5,136 nt of DNA from Candidatus Moraniibacteriota bacterium (GCA_016867255.1 VGKB01000049.1:1-5136), one strand, 5' to 3'; positions 1 through 4,618 are shown, numbered from the stretch's first letter. Numbers and translations: made by a program. The notes: a model not told the origin generated them from the letters alone.

Positions 1-263
1 CAGAAAATATTAGGGTTCCCGCCGGCGAGTTTCCCGCGGAAAAACTGGAGGTTGCACTCACGCGGGAGCGGAAAATCTCCACCGGATCCCGAAAGACCGA
101 GACGCTTCTTTATCTCTGGGTGGCGCGGGAGGTTGGCATCGTCAAGATTTCTTCCCAAGAACTTGGGGCGGACGGAAAACCGCTACCCGGGAAAGAAACG
201 ACCTTCCAAGAATTGACCGCCTTCCAAATTCCCACCGAAAAGAGCTACAAAAAAATCCGTTGA
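1..263 (+). CDS. Unrecognised protein, C-terminal 86 residues only
   Basis: An open frame runs from the left edge (first full codon at position 3) to a TGA at 261-263 and gives about 86 residues. The sequence is mixed charged and hydrophobic, with a probable beta-rich tail containing LLYLWVAREVGIVKI and a Gly/Pro-bearing turn (GADGKPLPGKE). There is no membrane segment and no catalytic motif. The pattern 'aromatic-rich strand then VGIVKI' loosely resembles the end of DUF3108-like or lipoprotein-type secreted beta proteins, but this is a weak impression and not an assignment. GC-rich codon use and an uninterrupted frame support real coding. It is convergent with rplF, 43 bases away, so it does not belong to the ribosomal operon. 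The start lies outside the window. Confidence 0.7.
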   Translation, partial: ENIRVPAGEFPAEKLEVALTRERKISTGSRKTETLLYLWVAREVGIVKISSQELGADGKPLPGKETTFQELTAFQIPTEKSYKKIR

Positions 264-265
264 AA

Positions 266-301
266 CCAAGCTCAAAAAGCTATTTGGAATTTAAATTTTT
301 A
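266..301. terminator. Possible weak bidirectional terminator between convergent genes
   Basis: CCAA (266-269) and GCT (270-272) pair with AGC (278-280) and TTGG (284-287). This gives a 7-bp stem with a 3-base bulge and a CAAAA loop. On the plus strand it is followed by an A/T-rich run ending in TTTTT (288-301). On the minus strand it is followed by TTTC and, shortly after, a run of seven T. Its position in the 43-base gap between two converging stop codons fits a shared terminator, but the stem is weak. Confidence 0.35.
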
Positions 302-306
302 TATTC

Positions 307-867
307 TTACGCCGTTTCGCCGACGGCTTTCTTGCCTTCCTTGCGGCGCACAATTTCGCCGACATAGCGCAAGCCCTTGCCTTTATAGGGCTCAACGGCG
401 CGCACCTTACGGATGCGGGCGGCCGTCTCGCCCACCAGCTGCTTATCAATGCCGGAAATAGTCAAGATATTTTTCTCAATGGCAAACTCAATGCCCGCCG
501 GCGCCGCAATTCTTACCGGATGGGAGAACCCCACTTCCAAAACCAAATCTTTCCCTTCAAGGTTCATTTTGTAGCCGGTTCCCTGAAGCTCCAGCTGTTT
601 GGAAAAACCCTCTGTTACTCCCTGTATCATATTGTTGAGCACTGCCCGGGCAGTACCCCAAAGAGCCGTAAGATGGGAAAATTTAGGATTAAGTTTCACC
701 GTAATTTCCTTCTCGGAAATATTAAAACTCACCACTCCCTTAATAAGACTGTTTAGCTCCCCCTTTGGACCCTGCACCTTTAATTCCAAATTGCCTTTTC
801 CGGCCGGTGCGACGGCCACTTTGACGCCATTGGGGACAGCAATAGGTTTTTTACCAATACGAGACAT
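307..867 (-). CDS. rplF: 50S ribosomal protein L6 (uL6)
   Basis: This is the large-subunit protein that binds 23S rRNA near the sarcin-ricin loop and the factor-binding centre. The 186 residues start with MSRIGKKPIAVPNGVKV, the standard L6 N-terminus. They contain the two alpha/beta L6 repeats and end with the family signature PYKGKGLRYVGE (about residues 160-171) followed by a basic tail. The family is usually 175-180 residues, so this copy is complete with a slightly longer tail. The ATG at 865-867 matches the family start, but only an A/T-rich stretch precedes it, with no well-spaced Shine-Dalgarno sequence. It is the last gene of the cluster. rplR, rpsE and rplO would normally follow, but here a gene on the opposite strand does. 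Confidence 0.97.
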   Translation of the reverse strand: MSRIGKKPIAVPNGVKVAVAPAGKGNLELKVQGPKGELNSLIKGVVSFNISEKEITVKLNPKFSHLTALWGTARAVLNNMIQGVTEGFSKQLELQGTGYKMNLEGKDLVLEVGFSHPVRIAAPAGIEFAIEKNILTISGIDKQLVGETAARIRKVRAVEPYKGKGLRYVGEIVRRKEGKKAVGETA

Positions 868-889
868 AATTTAATTCAATTAGTTTCTT

Positions 890-909
890 CCATTCCCAAT
901 TTTCCATTT
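890..909. repeat. Short intergenic repeat word (CCATT...TTCCATTT family)
   Basis: The 44-base rplF-rpsH gap contains CCATTCCCAATTTTCCATTT. It is closely related to CAATTTCCCATTTTCCATTT at 1400-1419 in the rpsH-rpsN gap. This indicates a shared short-word family that fills spacers in this operon. No convincing second arm is present here. Confidence 0.5.
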
Positions 910-911
910 TT

Positions 912-1328
912 TTAATACACGACGCACAGCACCTCTCCTCCCGCTTTCTGTTTCTTCGCTTCCCAGTGCGGCAGGATGCCCTTCGAAGTGGAGACCAGCA
1001 CCAGCGCGCGCCGGCTGCTGAAACGTCCAACTTTGTTACTCCCGCTATAAATCCGCTGGCCGGGCTTGCTTATTCTTTTGAGAACTTGCGCGGCCGGCTT
1101 CCCGTCCTGATACTTCAAAAATACTTTGATGGTTTTCTTTCCCTCCCGCCCGGATTTACCGTCCGGGGAAGTCTCTTCCTCACTCGTTTCCAGCTTTCTA
1201 AGATAGCCGTATTTCACAAGCGCCAAAAGGACCGCATGCTTAAACTTTGAATGCGGCACCAGTGTTGTCTTTTTGCCCCGCGCGTAAGCGTTTCGGATTC
1301 TGGTTAACATATCACTGATTGGATCCAT
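912..1328 (-). CDS. rpsH: 30S ribosomal protein S8 (uS8)
   Basis: This small-subunit protein binds the central domain of 16S rRNA (helices 21 and 25) and is the classic translational repressor of the spc operon in E. coli. The N-terminal domain MDPISDMLTRIRNAYARGKK is typical. The C-terminal domain has the RNA-binding STSKGI motif (residues 113-118) and the conserved end GGEVLCVVY. At 138 residues it is a little longer than usual (about 130). The extra length comes from a charged Ser/Glu/Gly/Lys insertion at about residues 48-64, between the two domains, where lineage-specific loops are tolerated. The start at 1326-1328 fits the family. The preceding sequence is A/T-rich and has no Shine-Dalgarno sequence. 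It lies between rpsN and rplF in canonical order. Confidence 0.97.
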   Translation of the reverse strand: MDPISDMLTRIRNAYARGKKTTLVPHSKFKHAVLLALVKYGYLRKLETSEEETSPDGKSGREGKKTIKVFLKYQDGKPAAQVLKRISKPGQRIYSGSNKVGRFSSRRALVLVSTSKGILPHWEAKKQKAGGEVLCVVY

Positions 1329-1338
1329 TGTTTATTTT

Positions 1339-1419
1339 AAATGGATAATGGATAACAGAGAATTGAAAATAAATGCAAATTCTAGTTCTTTTTCATTCTC
1401 AATTTCCCATTTTCCATTT
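1339..1419. repeat. Imperfect inverted repeat filling the rpsH-rpsN gap
   Basis: The left arm 1339-1363 and the right arm 1395-1419 are reverse complements at 20 of 25 positions. They are made of the words AAATGG, AATGG and GAGAAT. The arms enclose a 31-base A/T-rich loop. The structure occupies most of the 94 bases between rpsN and rpsH and would form a hairpin in the polycistronic mRNA. Confidence 0.6.
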
Positions 1420-1422
1420 CTG

Positions 1423-1608
1423 TTACCAGCTGCTCTTCCGCACTCCCGGCATCTCGCCGGCAACGGCTAGTTCGCGGAAGCAAATGCGGCAGAGACCGAA
1501 TTCACGAATATAGCCGCGATTACGGCCACAACGCCAACAGCGCCGCACGGTGCGGGTCTTGAACTTGGGCTTTTTTTGAGCTTTCACGATTAAGGCGGTC
1601 CGAGCCAT
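1423..1608 (-). CDS. rpsN: 30S ribosomal protein S14, zinc-binding type (uS14)
   Basis: This 61-residue small-subunit protein of the 3' major (head) domain is the short, zinc-containing type Z form. The paired cysteines Cys24-x2-Cys27 and Cys40-x2-Cys43 (CWRCG ... CRICF) form the zinc site. They are followed by the conserved FREL segment and a C-terminal GVRKSSW that matches the family end. The N-terminus MARTALIVKAQKKPKF is also typical. Length is exactly that of type Z S14, against about 100 residues for the zinc-free form. The ATG at 1606-1608 is preceded directly by CAAGAG, which is too close to act as a normally spaced Shine-Dalgarno site. It sits between rplE and rpsH, as in the canonical spc order. 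Confidence 0.97.
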   Translation of the reverse strand: MARTALIVKAQKKPKFKTRTVRRCWRCGRNRGYIREFGLCRICFRELAVAGEMPGVRKSSW

Positions 1609-1610
1609 CT

Positions 1611-1704
1611 CTTGAAACTTAAAACTTGAAACTTAAAACATAAAAATACAGAAACTTTTAGTCGTGTATTTTCCCATTAAATGTTTCAAGTTTCATGTTT
1701 CATG
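1611..1704. repeat. TTTCAAGTTT-family inverted repeat between rpsN and rplE
   Basis: The left arm 1611-1634 and the right arm 1681-1704 are reverse complements at 20 of 24 positions, built from repeated CTTGAAACTTAAAAC-like words. The right arm overlaps the last codon and the stop of rplE (1700-1705). Translation of L5 therefore ends inside the repeat. The same word family makes the inverted repeat at 3244-3343. Confidence 0.65.
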
Positions 1705-2236
1705 ATTCTACCGGGAATCCCAGTGCTTTCATCAGCGCTACTCCTTCTTCCCGTTTCTTTGCTGTGGTTACAATCGCGATTTGCAAACCGAAAACATGGT
1801 TGGTCTCGTCCGGATTAATCTCGGGAAAAACTGTATGCTCTCTTATTCCCACGGAACAATCTCCTGCCGAACTAAAATTCTGCTCCGCTATGCCCCCGAA
1901 ATCTTTCACCCGCGGCAAAGCCGCCACGGTTAACCTCTCAAAAAAATCCCACATCTTCCCGCCGCGCAAGGTTACCTTAATGCCGACTCTGTCTCCCTGT
2001 TTTGTCTTAAAGCCCGCGATCGCCTGCTTGGCTAAGGTAAAAACCGGCTGTTGACCCGTAATCTTGCGCAGATCGGAAAAAATCGCTTTTACGACGGCTT
2101 CCTGATCTCGAACCTTGCCAATACCGGCATTCACCACAATATGAGTAATTTTGGGAACTTGCAAGTCATTTTTCCAGCCAAATTGCTTTTTTAGGGCCGG
2201 AACCACTTCTTTGGCATATTTGTTGCGAAGGGACAT
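1700..2236 (-). CDS. rplE: 50S ribosomal protein L5 (uL5)
   Basis: This large-subunit protein belongs to the central protuberance; it binds 5S rRNA and contacts the P-site tRNA. Recognisable segments are KYAKEVVPALKKQFG near the N-terminus, ITHIVVNAGIG, the KITGQQPVFTLAKQAIAGFK segment, KVTLRGGKMWDFFERL, ALPRVKDFGG and the C-terminal GFPVES. The start at 2234-2236 (MSLRNKYAK) gives 178 residues and matches the family. An in-frame ATG at 2249-2251 would add only MYILG and has no better signal upstream. AGGT directly abuts the chosen ATG, which is too close for a normal ribosome site. The stop codon lies inside a repeat arm. It follows rplX after a gap of about 170 bases, unusually long for this operon. 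Confidence 0.96.
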   Translation of the reverse strand: MSLRNKYAKEVVPALKKQFGWKNDLQVPKITHIVVNAGIGKVRDQEAVVKAIFSDLRKITGQQPVFTLAKQAIAGFKTKQGDRVGIKVTLRGGKMWDFFERLTVAALPRVKDFGGIAEQNFSSAGDCSVGIREHTVFPEINPDETNHVFGLQIAIVTTAKKREEGVALMKALGFPVES

Positions 2237-2263
2237 ACCTAAAATATACATTAAAAATCAAAC

Positions 2264-2299
2264 GGCGCTCCGTCGCCATAGCTATGGAGCGTCGGCGAC
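2264..2299. repeat. GC-rich nested palindrome upstream of rplE
   Basis: The perfect palindrome CCATAGCTATGG (2276-2287) is embedded in two overlapping complementary pairs. CGCTCC (2266-2271) pairs with GGAGCG (2286-2291), and GTCGCC (2272-2277) pairs with GGCGAC (2294-2299). The order of the arms is interleaved, so the two pairings are either alternatives or a pseudoknot. It is much more GC-rich than the surrounding spacer and lies just 5' of rplE on the coding strand. A dispersed intergenic repeat is the likeliest identity. Confidence 0.55.
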
Positions 2300-2317
2300 A
2301 AAAAGCAAAATGCAGAC

Positions 2318-2350
2318 CAAAATTCAAATTTTTAAGATTTTTGAATTTTG
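2318..2350. repeat. A/T-rich inverted repeat in the rplX-rplE gap
   Basis: CAAAATTCAAA (2318-2328) and TTTGAATTTTG (2340-2350) are perfect 11-base reverse complements around an 11-base loop. It is one of three structured elements packed into this gap. Confidence 0.55.
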
Positions 2351-2370
2351 ATATATAACTTTGCTGCCTG

Positions 2371-2390
2371 CCTGCCGGTAGGCAGGTTTT
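2371..2390. repeat. CCTGCC/GGCAGG palindromic repeat
   Basis: CCTGCC (2371-2376) and GGCAGG (2381-2386) form a 6-bp stem with a GGTA loop, preceded by a further TGCCTG unit and followed on the plus strand by TTTT. In two frames it reads as CLPAGRQ or CLPVGR. These peptides recur, from memory, as translated repeats in Patescibacteria proteins. On the plus strand it looks like a short terminator, but no plus-strand gene is seen here, so a dispersed repeat is the better reading. Confidence 0.65.
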
Positions 2391-2403
2391 CTGCTCGCTG
2401 TTA

Positions 2404-2721
2404 TCAAATAACCTTCCCGCATTTCTTACATATTCTCTCCTTTTCTCCCTTCTCTCCAATAGAGTACCCCACCCGGACTGCTTTCCGGCATTCTGGGCAA
2501 AGAAGCTTCACGTTAGAAACATCAATAAATGCCGGTAATTCAATCCGCTGGCCGATCTTACCGCCTTTTTTGGTCTTTTCCGCTGGAACATGCTTCTTGA
2601 CGAGATTTGCCCCTTCCACCAAAACCTTGCCTTTGCCGGGAGCAACCTGCAGTACTTCCCCTTGTATGCCTCTGTCTTTACCTGATACTACTAATACTTT
2701 ATCGCCTTTCTTAATCCTCAT
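2404..2721 (-). CDS. rplX: 50S ribosomal protein L24 (uL24), zinc-ribbon form
   Basis: This is an early assembly protein of the large subunit that binds the 5' domain of 23S rRNA near the tunnel exit. The N-terminal KOW motif is clear (KKGDKVLVVSGKDRGIQGEV, residues 4-23). It is followed by GANLVKKHV (37-45) and the conserved IDVSNVKLLCPEC. The C-terminal part has two cysteine pairs, Cys75-x2-Cys78 and Cys98-x2-Cys101, spaced as in the zinc-ribbon version of bacterial L24. With 105 residues the protein is complete. The ATG at 2719-2721 gives the family start MRIKKGDKV, with no Shine-Dalgarno sequence upstream. It sits between rplN and rplE, as expected. Confidence 0.96.
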   Translation of the reverse strand: MRIKKGDKVLVVSGKDRGIQGEVLQVAPGKGKVLVEGANLVKKHVPAEKTKKGGKIGQRIELPAFIDVSNVKLLCPECRKAVRVGYSIGEKGEKERICKKCGKVI

Positions 2722-2758
2722 AGCGTAATTTATAACTTATGGTGTTGAACAAAACACT

Positions 2759-2868
2759 AAATTCTAAATGCTAAGTTCCAATAAATCCTAATATCTAAAT
2801 TCCAAGAAACGCTTTTAGTGCTTAGGACTTAGAATTTATTGGAACTTATGATTTTCAATTTAGAATTT
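2759..2868. repeat. Long nested inverted repeat filling the rplN-rplX gap
   Basis: Three sets of complementary arms nest inside one another. The outer pair is 2759-2769 with 2858-2868 (11 of 11). The middle pair is 2772-2786 with 2834-2848 (15 of 15, TAAGTTCCAATAAAT and its complement). The inner pair is CCTAA 2787-2791 with TTAGG 2822-2826. Together they span 110 of the 150 bases between the genes. In the operon mRNA this would be a long A/U-rich hairpin. Confidence 0.75.
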
Positions 2869-2871
2869 TCC

Positions 2872-3237
2872 TTATAGCACTTCCTGCGCCAAGGAAATAA
2901 TTTTCTTATATCCCCTTTCGCGAATTTCCCGCGGAATGGGCCCGAAAATGCGGGTGCCTTTGGGATCTTTGCCTTCAACGACGACTGCCGCGTTTTCGGA
3001 AAAACGGATGTACGAGCCGTCTTTGCGCCGGTAAGGAAACTTCTGCCGGACAATTACCGCCCTCACCACTTGCTTTTTTTTCACCGCCCCGCGCGGATCA
3101 GCCGCCTTCACCGAAGCCACGATGACATCACCCAAGTAAGCGTAGCGCCGCCTGGTTCCGCCTAGCACCTTGAAACACTCAATAATTTTCGCGCCGGAAT
3201 TATCGGCTACGCGCAATTTGCTTTCGGCCTGAATCAT
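2872..3237 (-). CDS. rplN: 50S ribosomal protein L14 (uL14)
   Basis: This large-subunit protein lies at the subunit interface, forming a bridge to 16S rRNA and the site where the silencing factor RsfS docks. The sequence is canonical throughout: MIQAESKLRVADNSGAK at the start, FKVLGG, the RRRYAYLGDVI segment, DPRGAVKKKQVVRAVIVR, DGSYIRFSENAAVVV, GTRIFGPIPREIRERGY and KKIISLAQEVL at the end. The ATG at 3235-3237 gives 121 residues and matches the near-universal MIQ start. An in-frame ATG two codons earlier (3241-3243) would add MS and cannot be ruled out. Neither has a Shine-Dalgarno sequence. It lies between rpsQ and rplX in standard order. Confidence 0.97.
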   Translation of the reverse strand: MIQAESKLRVADNSGAKIIECFKVLGGTRRRYAYLGDVIVASVKAADPRGAVKKKQVVRAVIVRQKFPYRRKDGSYIRFSENAAVVVEGKDPKGTRIFGPIPREIRERGYKKIISLAQEVL

Positions 3238-3243
3238 ACTCAT

Positions 3244-3343
3244 AAAACTTAAAACTTGAAACTTGAAACATTATTAAAATTCACATCTTCTCTGCCTAAA
3301 AATCATTGCATTTTTATGTTTCATGTTTCACGCTTCATGTTTC
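3244..3343. repeat. TTTCAAGTTT-family inverted repeat between rplN and rpsQ
   Basis: The left arm 3244-3271 (AAACTTGAAAC words) and the right arm 3316-3343 (ATGTTTCATG words) are reverse complements at 22 of 28 positions. The right arm covers the last codons and the stop of rpsQ. The same words recur in the rpsN-rplE gap (1611-1704), so this is a repeated element and not chance pairing. Confidence 0.65.
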
Positions 3344-3627
3344 ATGTCGTAAACTACTCTCCACTTCTTATCTTTGCTAATCGGCCGGCAAGAAACGAAT
3401 TGTACTTTATCGCCCTGTTTAAACTTATTTTTGGGATCGTGCACTTTATATTTCTTGCTAACCCGGTAGCGCTTATGGTATTTGGGATGCTTGACTAAAC
3501 GATCAACTTTAACTACCACAGTCTTATCCATTTTGTCGCTGACCACGATTCCTTGTATAACACCTCGCGCAGCTCGCGGTTTCTTTATAGGATTGGATTC
3601 TTGAATTTGACTAACTTTTTTTGGCAT
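3328..3627 (-). CDS. rpsQ: 30S ribosomal protein S17 (uS17)
   Basis: This primary-binding small-subunit protein attaches to the 5' and central domains of 16S rRNA. The OB-fold core is recognisable: GIVVSDKMDKTVVVKVDRLV (26-45), KHPKYHKRYRVSKKYKVHD (46-64), a GDKVQF strand, and the diagnostic CRPISKDKKWRVV (80-92). At 99 residues it exceeds the usual 80-90. There is a basic N-terminal extension of about 20 residues. The C-terminal MKHEA is encoded within a repeat arm and is probably not ancestral. The ATG at 3625-3627 is used because the frame opens there with MPKK; the true core would also fit a later start, but no later Met or good ribosome site precedes the core. It is the first gene of the cluster, and no rpmC lies upstream. 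Confidence 0.95.
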   Translation of the reverse strand: MPKKVSQIQESNPIKKPRAARGVIQGIVVSDKMDKTVVVKVDRLVKHPKYHKRYRVSKKYKVHDPKNKFKQGDKVQFVSCRPISKDKKWRVVYDMKHEA

Positions 3628-3639
3628 GTATGGATCTAA

Positions 3640-3651
3640 ATTTGGAATTTA
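3640..3651. repeat. 12-base word shared by both ends of the ribosomal cluster
   Basis: ATTTGGAATTTA occurs here, just upstream of rpsQ, and again in the same orientation at 282-293, just past the end of rplF. The reverse complement of its core (TTGGAATTTA) also occurs as TAAATTCCAA in the rplN-rplX gap. It may be one of the spacer words and not a boundary marker. Confidence 0.4.
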
Positions 3652-3691
3652 ACAAACAAAAACACCTTTCCTGATATCGCAGGACAAAAGG
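3651..3691 (-). terminator. Terminator-like hairpin in the rpsQ leader (possible attenuator)
   Basis: Read on the minus strand, CCTTT (3691-3687) and CCTG (3683-3680) pair with CAGG (3673-3670) and AAAGG (3669-3665). The stem has 9 bp, a TGT bulge and a 6-base CGATAT loop. It is followed at once by TGTTTTTGTTTG (3664-3653). The hairpin plus U-tract lies between a candidate promoter and the rpsQ start, which is where an attenuator would be. Termination or regulation is inferred. Confidence 0.4.
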
Positions 3692-3709
3692 CAACTTCAT
3701 CCAACCGCG

Positions 3710-3737
3710 ATTTTACTATTCTTGCAATCTCTGTAAG
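3710..3737 (-). promoter_or_regulatory. Candidate promoter of the ribosomal cluster
   Basis: On the minus strand, CTTACA (3737-3732, 4 of 6 to TTGACA) is followed after 16 bases by TAAAAT (3715-3710, 5 of 6 to TATAAT). Transcription would begin near 3703 and give a leader of about 75 bases containing the hairpin at 3691-3665. It is the best match in the divergent intergenic region. A/T-rich DNA yields such matches by chance. Confidence 0.4.
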
Positions 3738-3748
3738 TTACTTATAAG
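3722..3748 (+). promoter_or_regulatory. Candidate promoter of the exporter genes
   Basis: TTGCAA (3722-3727, 4 of 6) and TATAAG (3743-3748, 5 of 6) are separated by 15 bases, slightly short of ideal. The start would fall near 3755, only a few bases before the upstream ATG at 3761. That gives a normal 5' leader only if the ATG at 3809 is used. It overlaps the candidate minus-strand promoter, so the two transcription units would share about 30 bases. Confidence 0.3.
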
Positions 3749-3777
3749 CTAGAAGAATAAATGAGTCAAAAAGCTTG

Positions 3778-3795
3778 TCCCCGCGAAAGCGGGGA
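3778..3795. repeat. CCCCGC-GAAA-GCGGGG palindromic repeat
   Basis: TCCCCGC (3778-3784) and GCGGGGA (3789-3795) are perfect 7-base complements around a GAAA loop, a stable GNRA tetraloop in RNA. In the plus frame it reads CPRESGDP, a peptide familiar from translated short palindromic repeats (CCCGCGAAAGCGGG type) in many bacterial genomes. Its GC content contrasts with its surroundings. It lies between two possible start codons of the permease gene. Confidence 0.75.
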
Positions 3796-3808
3796 TCCAA
3801 ACATACTT

Positions 3809-4579
3809 ATGCACGAAAACTACCGCGAACTAATTTGGATGCTGGCTAAAACCGATTTCAAGCTCCGCTACCACGGTTCGGTCTTGGGCTACGTCTGGGC
3901 GATTCTCAAACCCCTTCTAATGTTCCTTATCCTCAATTTTGTATTCTCCTCCATTTTCAATCCCCGCAATACTGGCACTTCCCACTATTCCCTCCAGCTG
4001 CTTACCTCAATTATGCTCTTCAATTTCTTCGCCGAAGGTACTATGGCCGGGCTTAACTCGTTCATCCATAAATCCCAATTGATAACCAAAATCTATGTTC
4101 CCCGCTGGACCATCGTCGTAGCCGCCACTCTCAACTCTTTTTTGATCTTTCTTATGAATTTAGTTGTCATCGCCCTGTTCTTTGCTTGGTACCGGTTTTT
4201 ACCAAGCGGATTGGCAGTCTTGACCTTTCTTGCCTATATCGTCCTCACCTATCTGCTTATCTTGGGCTTTTCCTTTATCGCCGCCCCGCTCTACGCAAGA
4301 TTCCGCGACCTGAGTCAAATTTGGGAGGTTATCGTTTCCGCAATGTTCTACGCGACGCCAATCGTCTATCCCCTCTCGCTTCTGCCGCAAAAATACCACC
4401 CGATTATTTTAGTTAATCCAATCGGCTATATCGTTCATTTTACCAAAATGGCCCTTACCGAAAACCATTACGCCTCCCCGTACCAAAACTTAATTTTCGT
4501 GGCTTTCACAGTGGCTTTTTTCCTGATTGGCTTTGGCGTCTACCGTAAAATGGAACCCAAGATCGCTGAAAATATTTAA
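3809..4579 (+). CDS. ABC-2 type polysaccharide/polyol-phosphate export permease (Wzm/KpsM/TagG family)
   Basis: This is the integral membrane subunit of an ABC exporter that moves a lipid-linked glycan or teichoic-type polymer across the cytoplasmic membrane. From the ATG at 3809 it has 256 residues, the normal family size. An amphipathic N-terminal interface segment carries the hallmark DFKLRYHGSVLGYVWAILKP (16-35). About six membrane segments follow, at roughly 28-50, 61-82, 100-127, 134-160, 172-190 and 223-243. The cytoplasmic motif YARFRDLSQIW (162-172) and the following FYATPIVYP (180-188) are diagnostic of ABC-2 polysaccharide exporters. An ATG at 3761 is in frame and has a partial AGAAG upstream. 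The 16 extra residues are mostly repeat-encoded (CPRESGDP), so 3809 is preferred. The ATPase gene follows 39 bases downstream. The transported polymer cannot be told from this. Confidence 0.92.
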   Translation: MHENYRELIWMLAKTDFKLRYHGSVLGYVWAILKPLLMFLILNFVFSSIFNPRNTGTSHYSLQLLTSIMLFNFFAEGTMAGLNSFIHKSQLITKIYVPRWTIVVAATLNSFLIFLMNLVVIALFFAWYRFLPSGLAVLTFLAYIVLTYLLILGFSFIAAPLYARFRDLSQIWEVIVSAMFYATPIVYPLSLLPQKYHPIILVNPIGYIVHFTKMALTENHYASPYQNLIFVAFTVAFFLIGFGVYRKMEPKIAENI

Positions 4580-4618
4580 GCTTAATAATTTACCATTGTT
4601 CATTTCACGTTTAGACCA

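Noticed and set aside
1611..1704. CRISPR-like short repeats
   Set aside because: The AAACTTGAAAC words repeat without unique spacers of constant length and are arranged as inverted arms, so they do not form an array.
1695..2054. Plus-strand open frame of 119 codons opposite rplE
   Set aside because: It is antisense to a clearly conserved gene, and its translation has no family features.
2371..2390. Rho-independent terminator on the plus strand (hairpin plus TTTT)
   Set aside because: No plus-strand gene lies upstream, the stem is only 6 bp, and the sequence fits a dispersed palindromic repeat.
2166..2459. Minus-strand open frame of 97 codons across the rplX-rplE gap
   Set aside because: It overlaps the 3' end of rplX and the 5' end of rplE in another frame, runs through three repeat elements (hence the CLPAGRQ peptide) and has no protein-like composition.
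2348..2728. Plus-strand open frame of 126 codons opposite rplX
   Set aside because: It is the antisense shadow of rplX, starts inside the palindromic repeat and has no recognisable domain.
282..3651. Direct repeats ATTTGGAATTTA flanking the cluster as marks of transposition
   Set aside because: The same A/T-rich word also occurs inside the operon in the opposite orientation, and no transposase or terminal inverted repeats are present, so a common spacer word is the simpler explanation.
3628..3760. Possible rpmC (L29) upstream of rpsQ
   Set aside because: Only 133 bases lie between rpsQ and the divergent gene, and no frame resembles L29; L29 needs about 190 bases.
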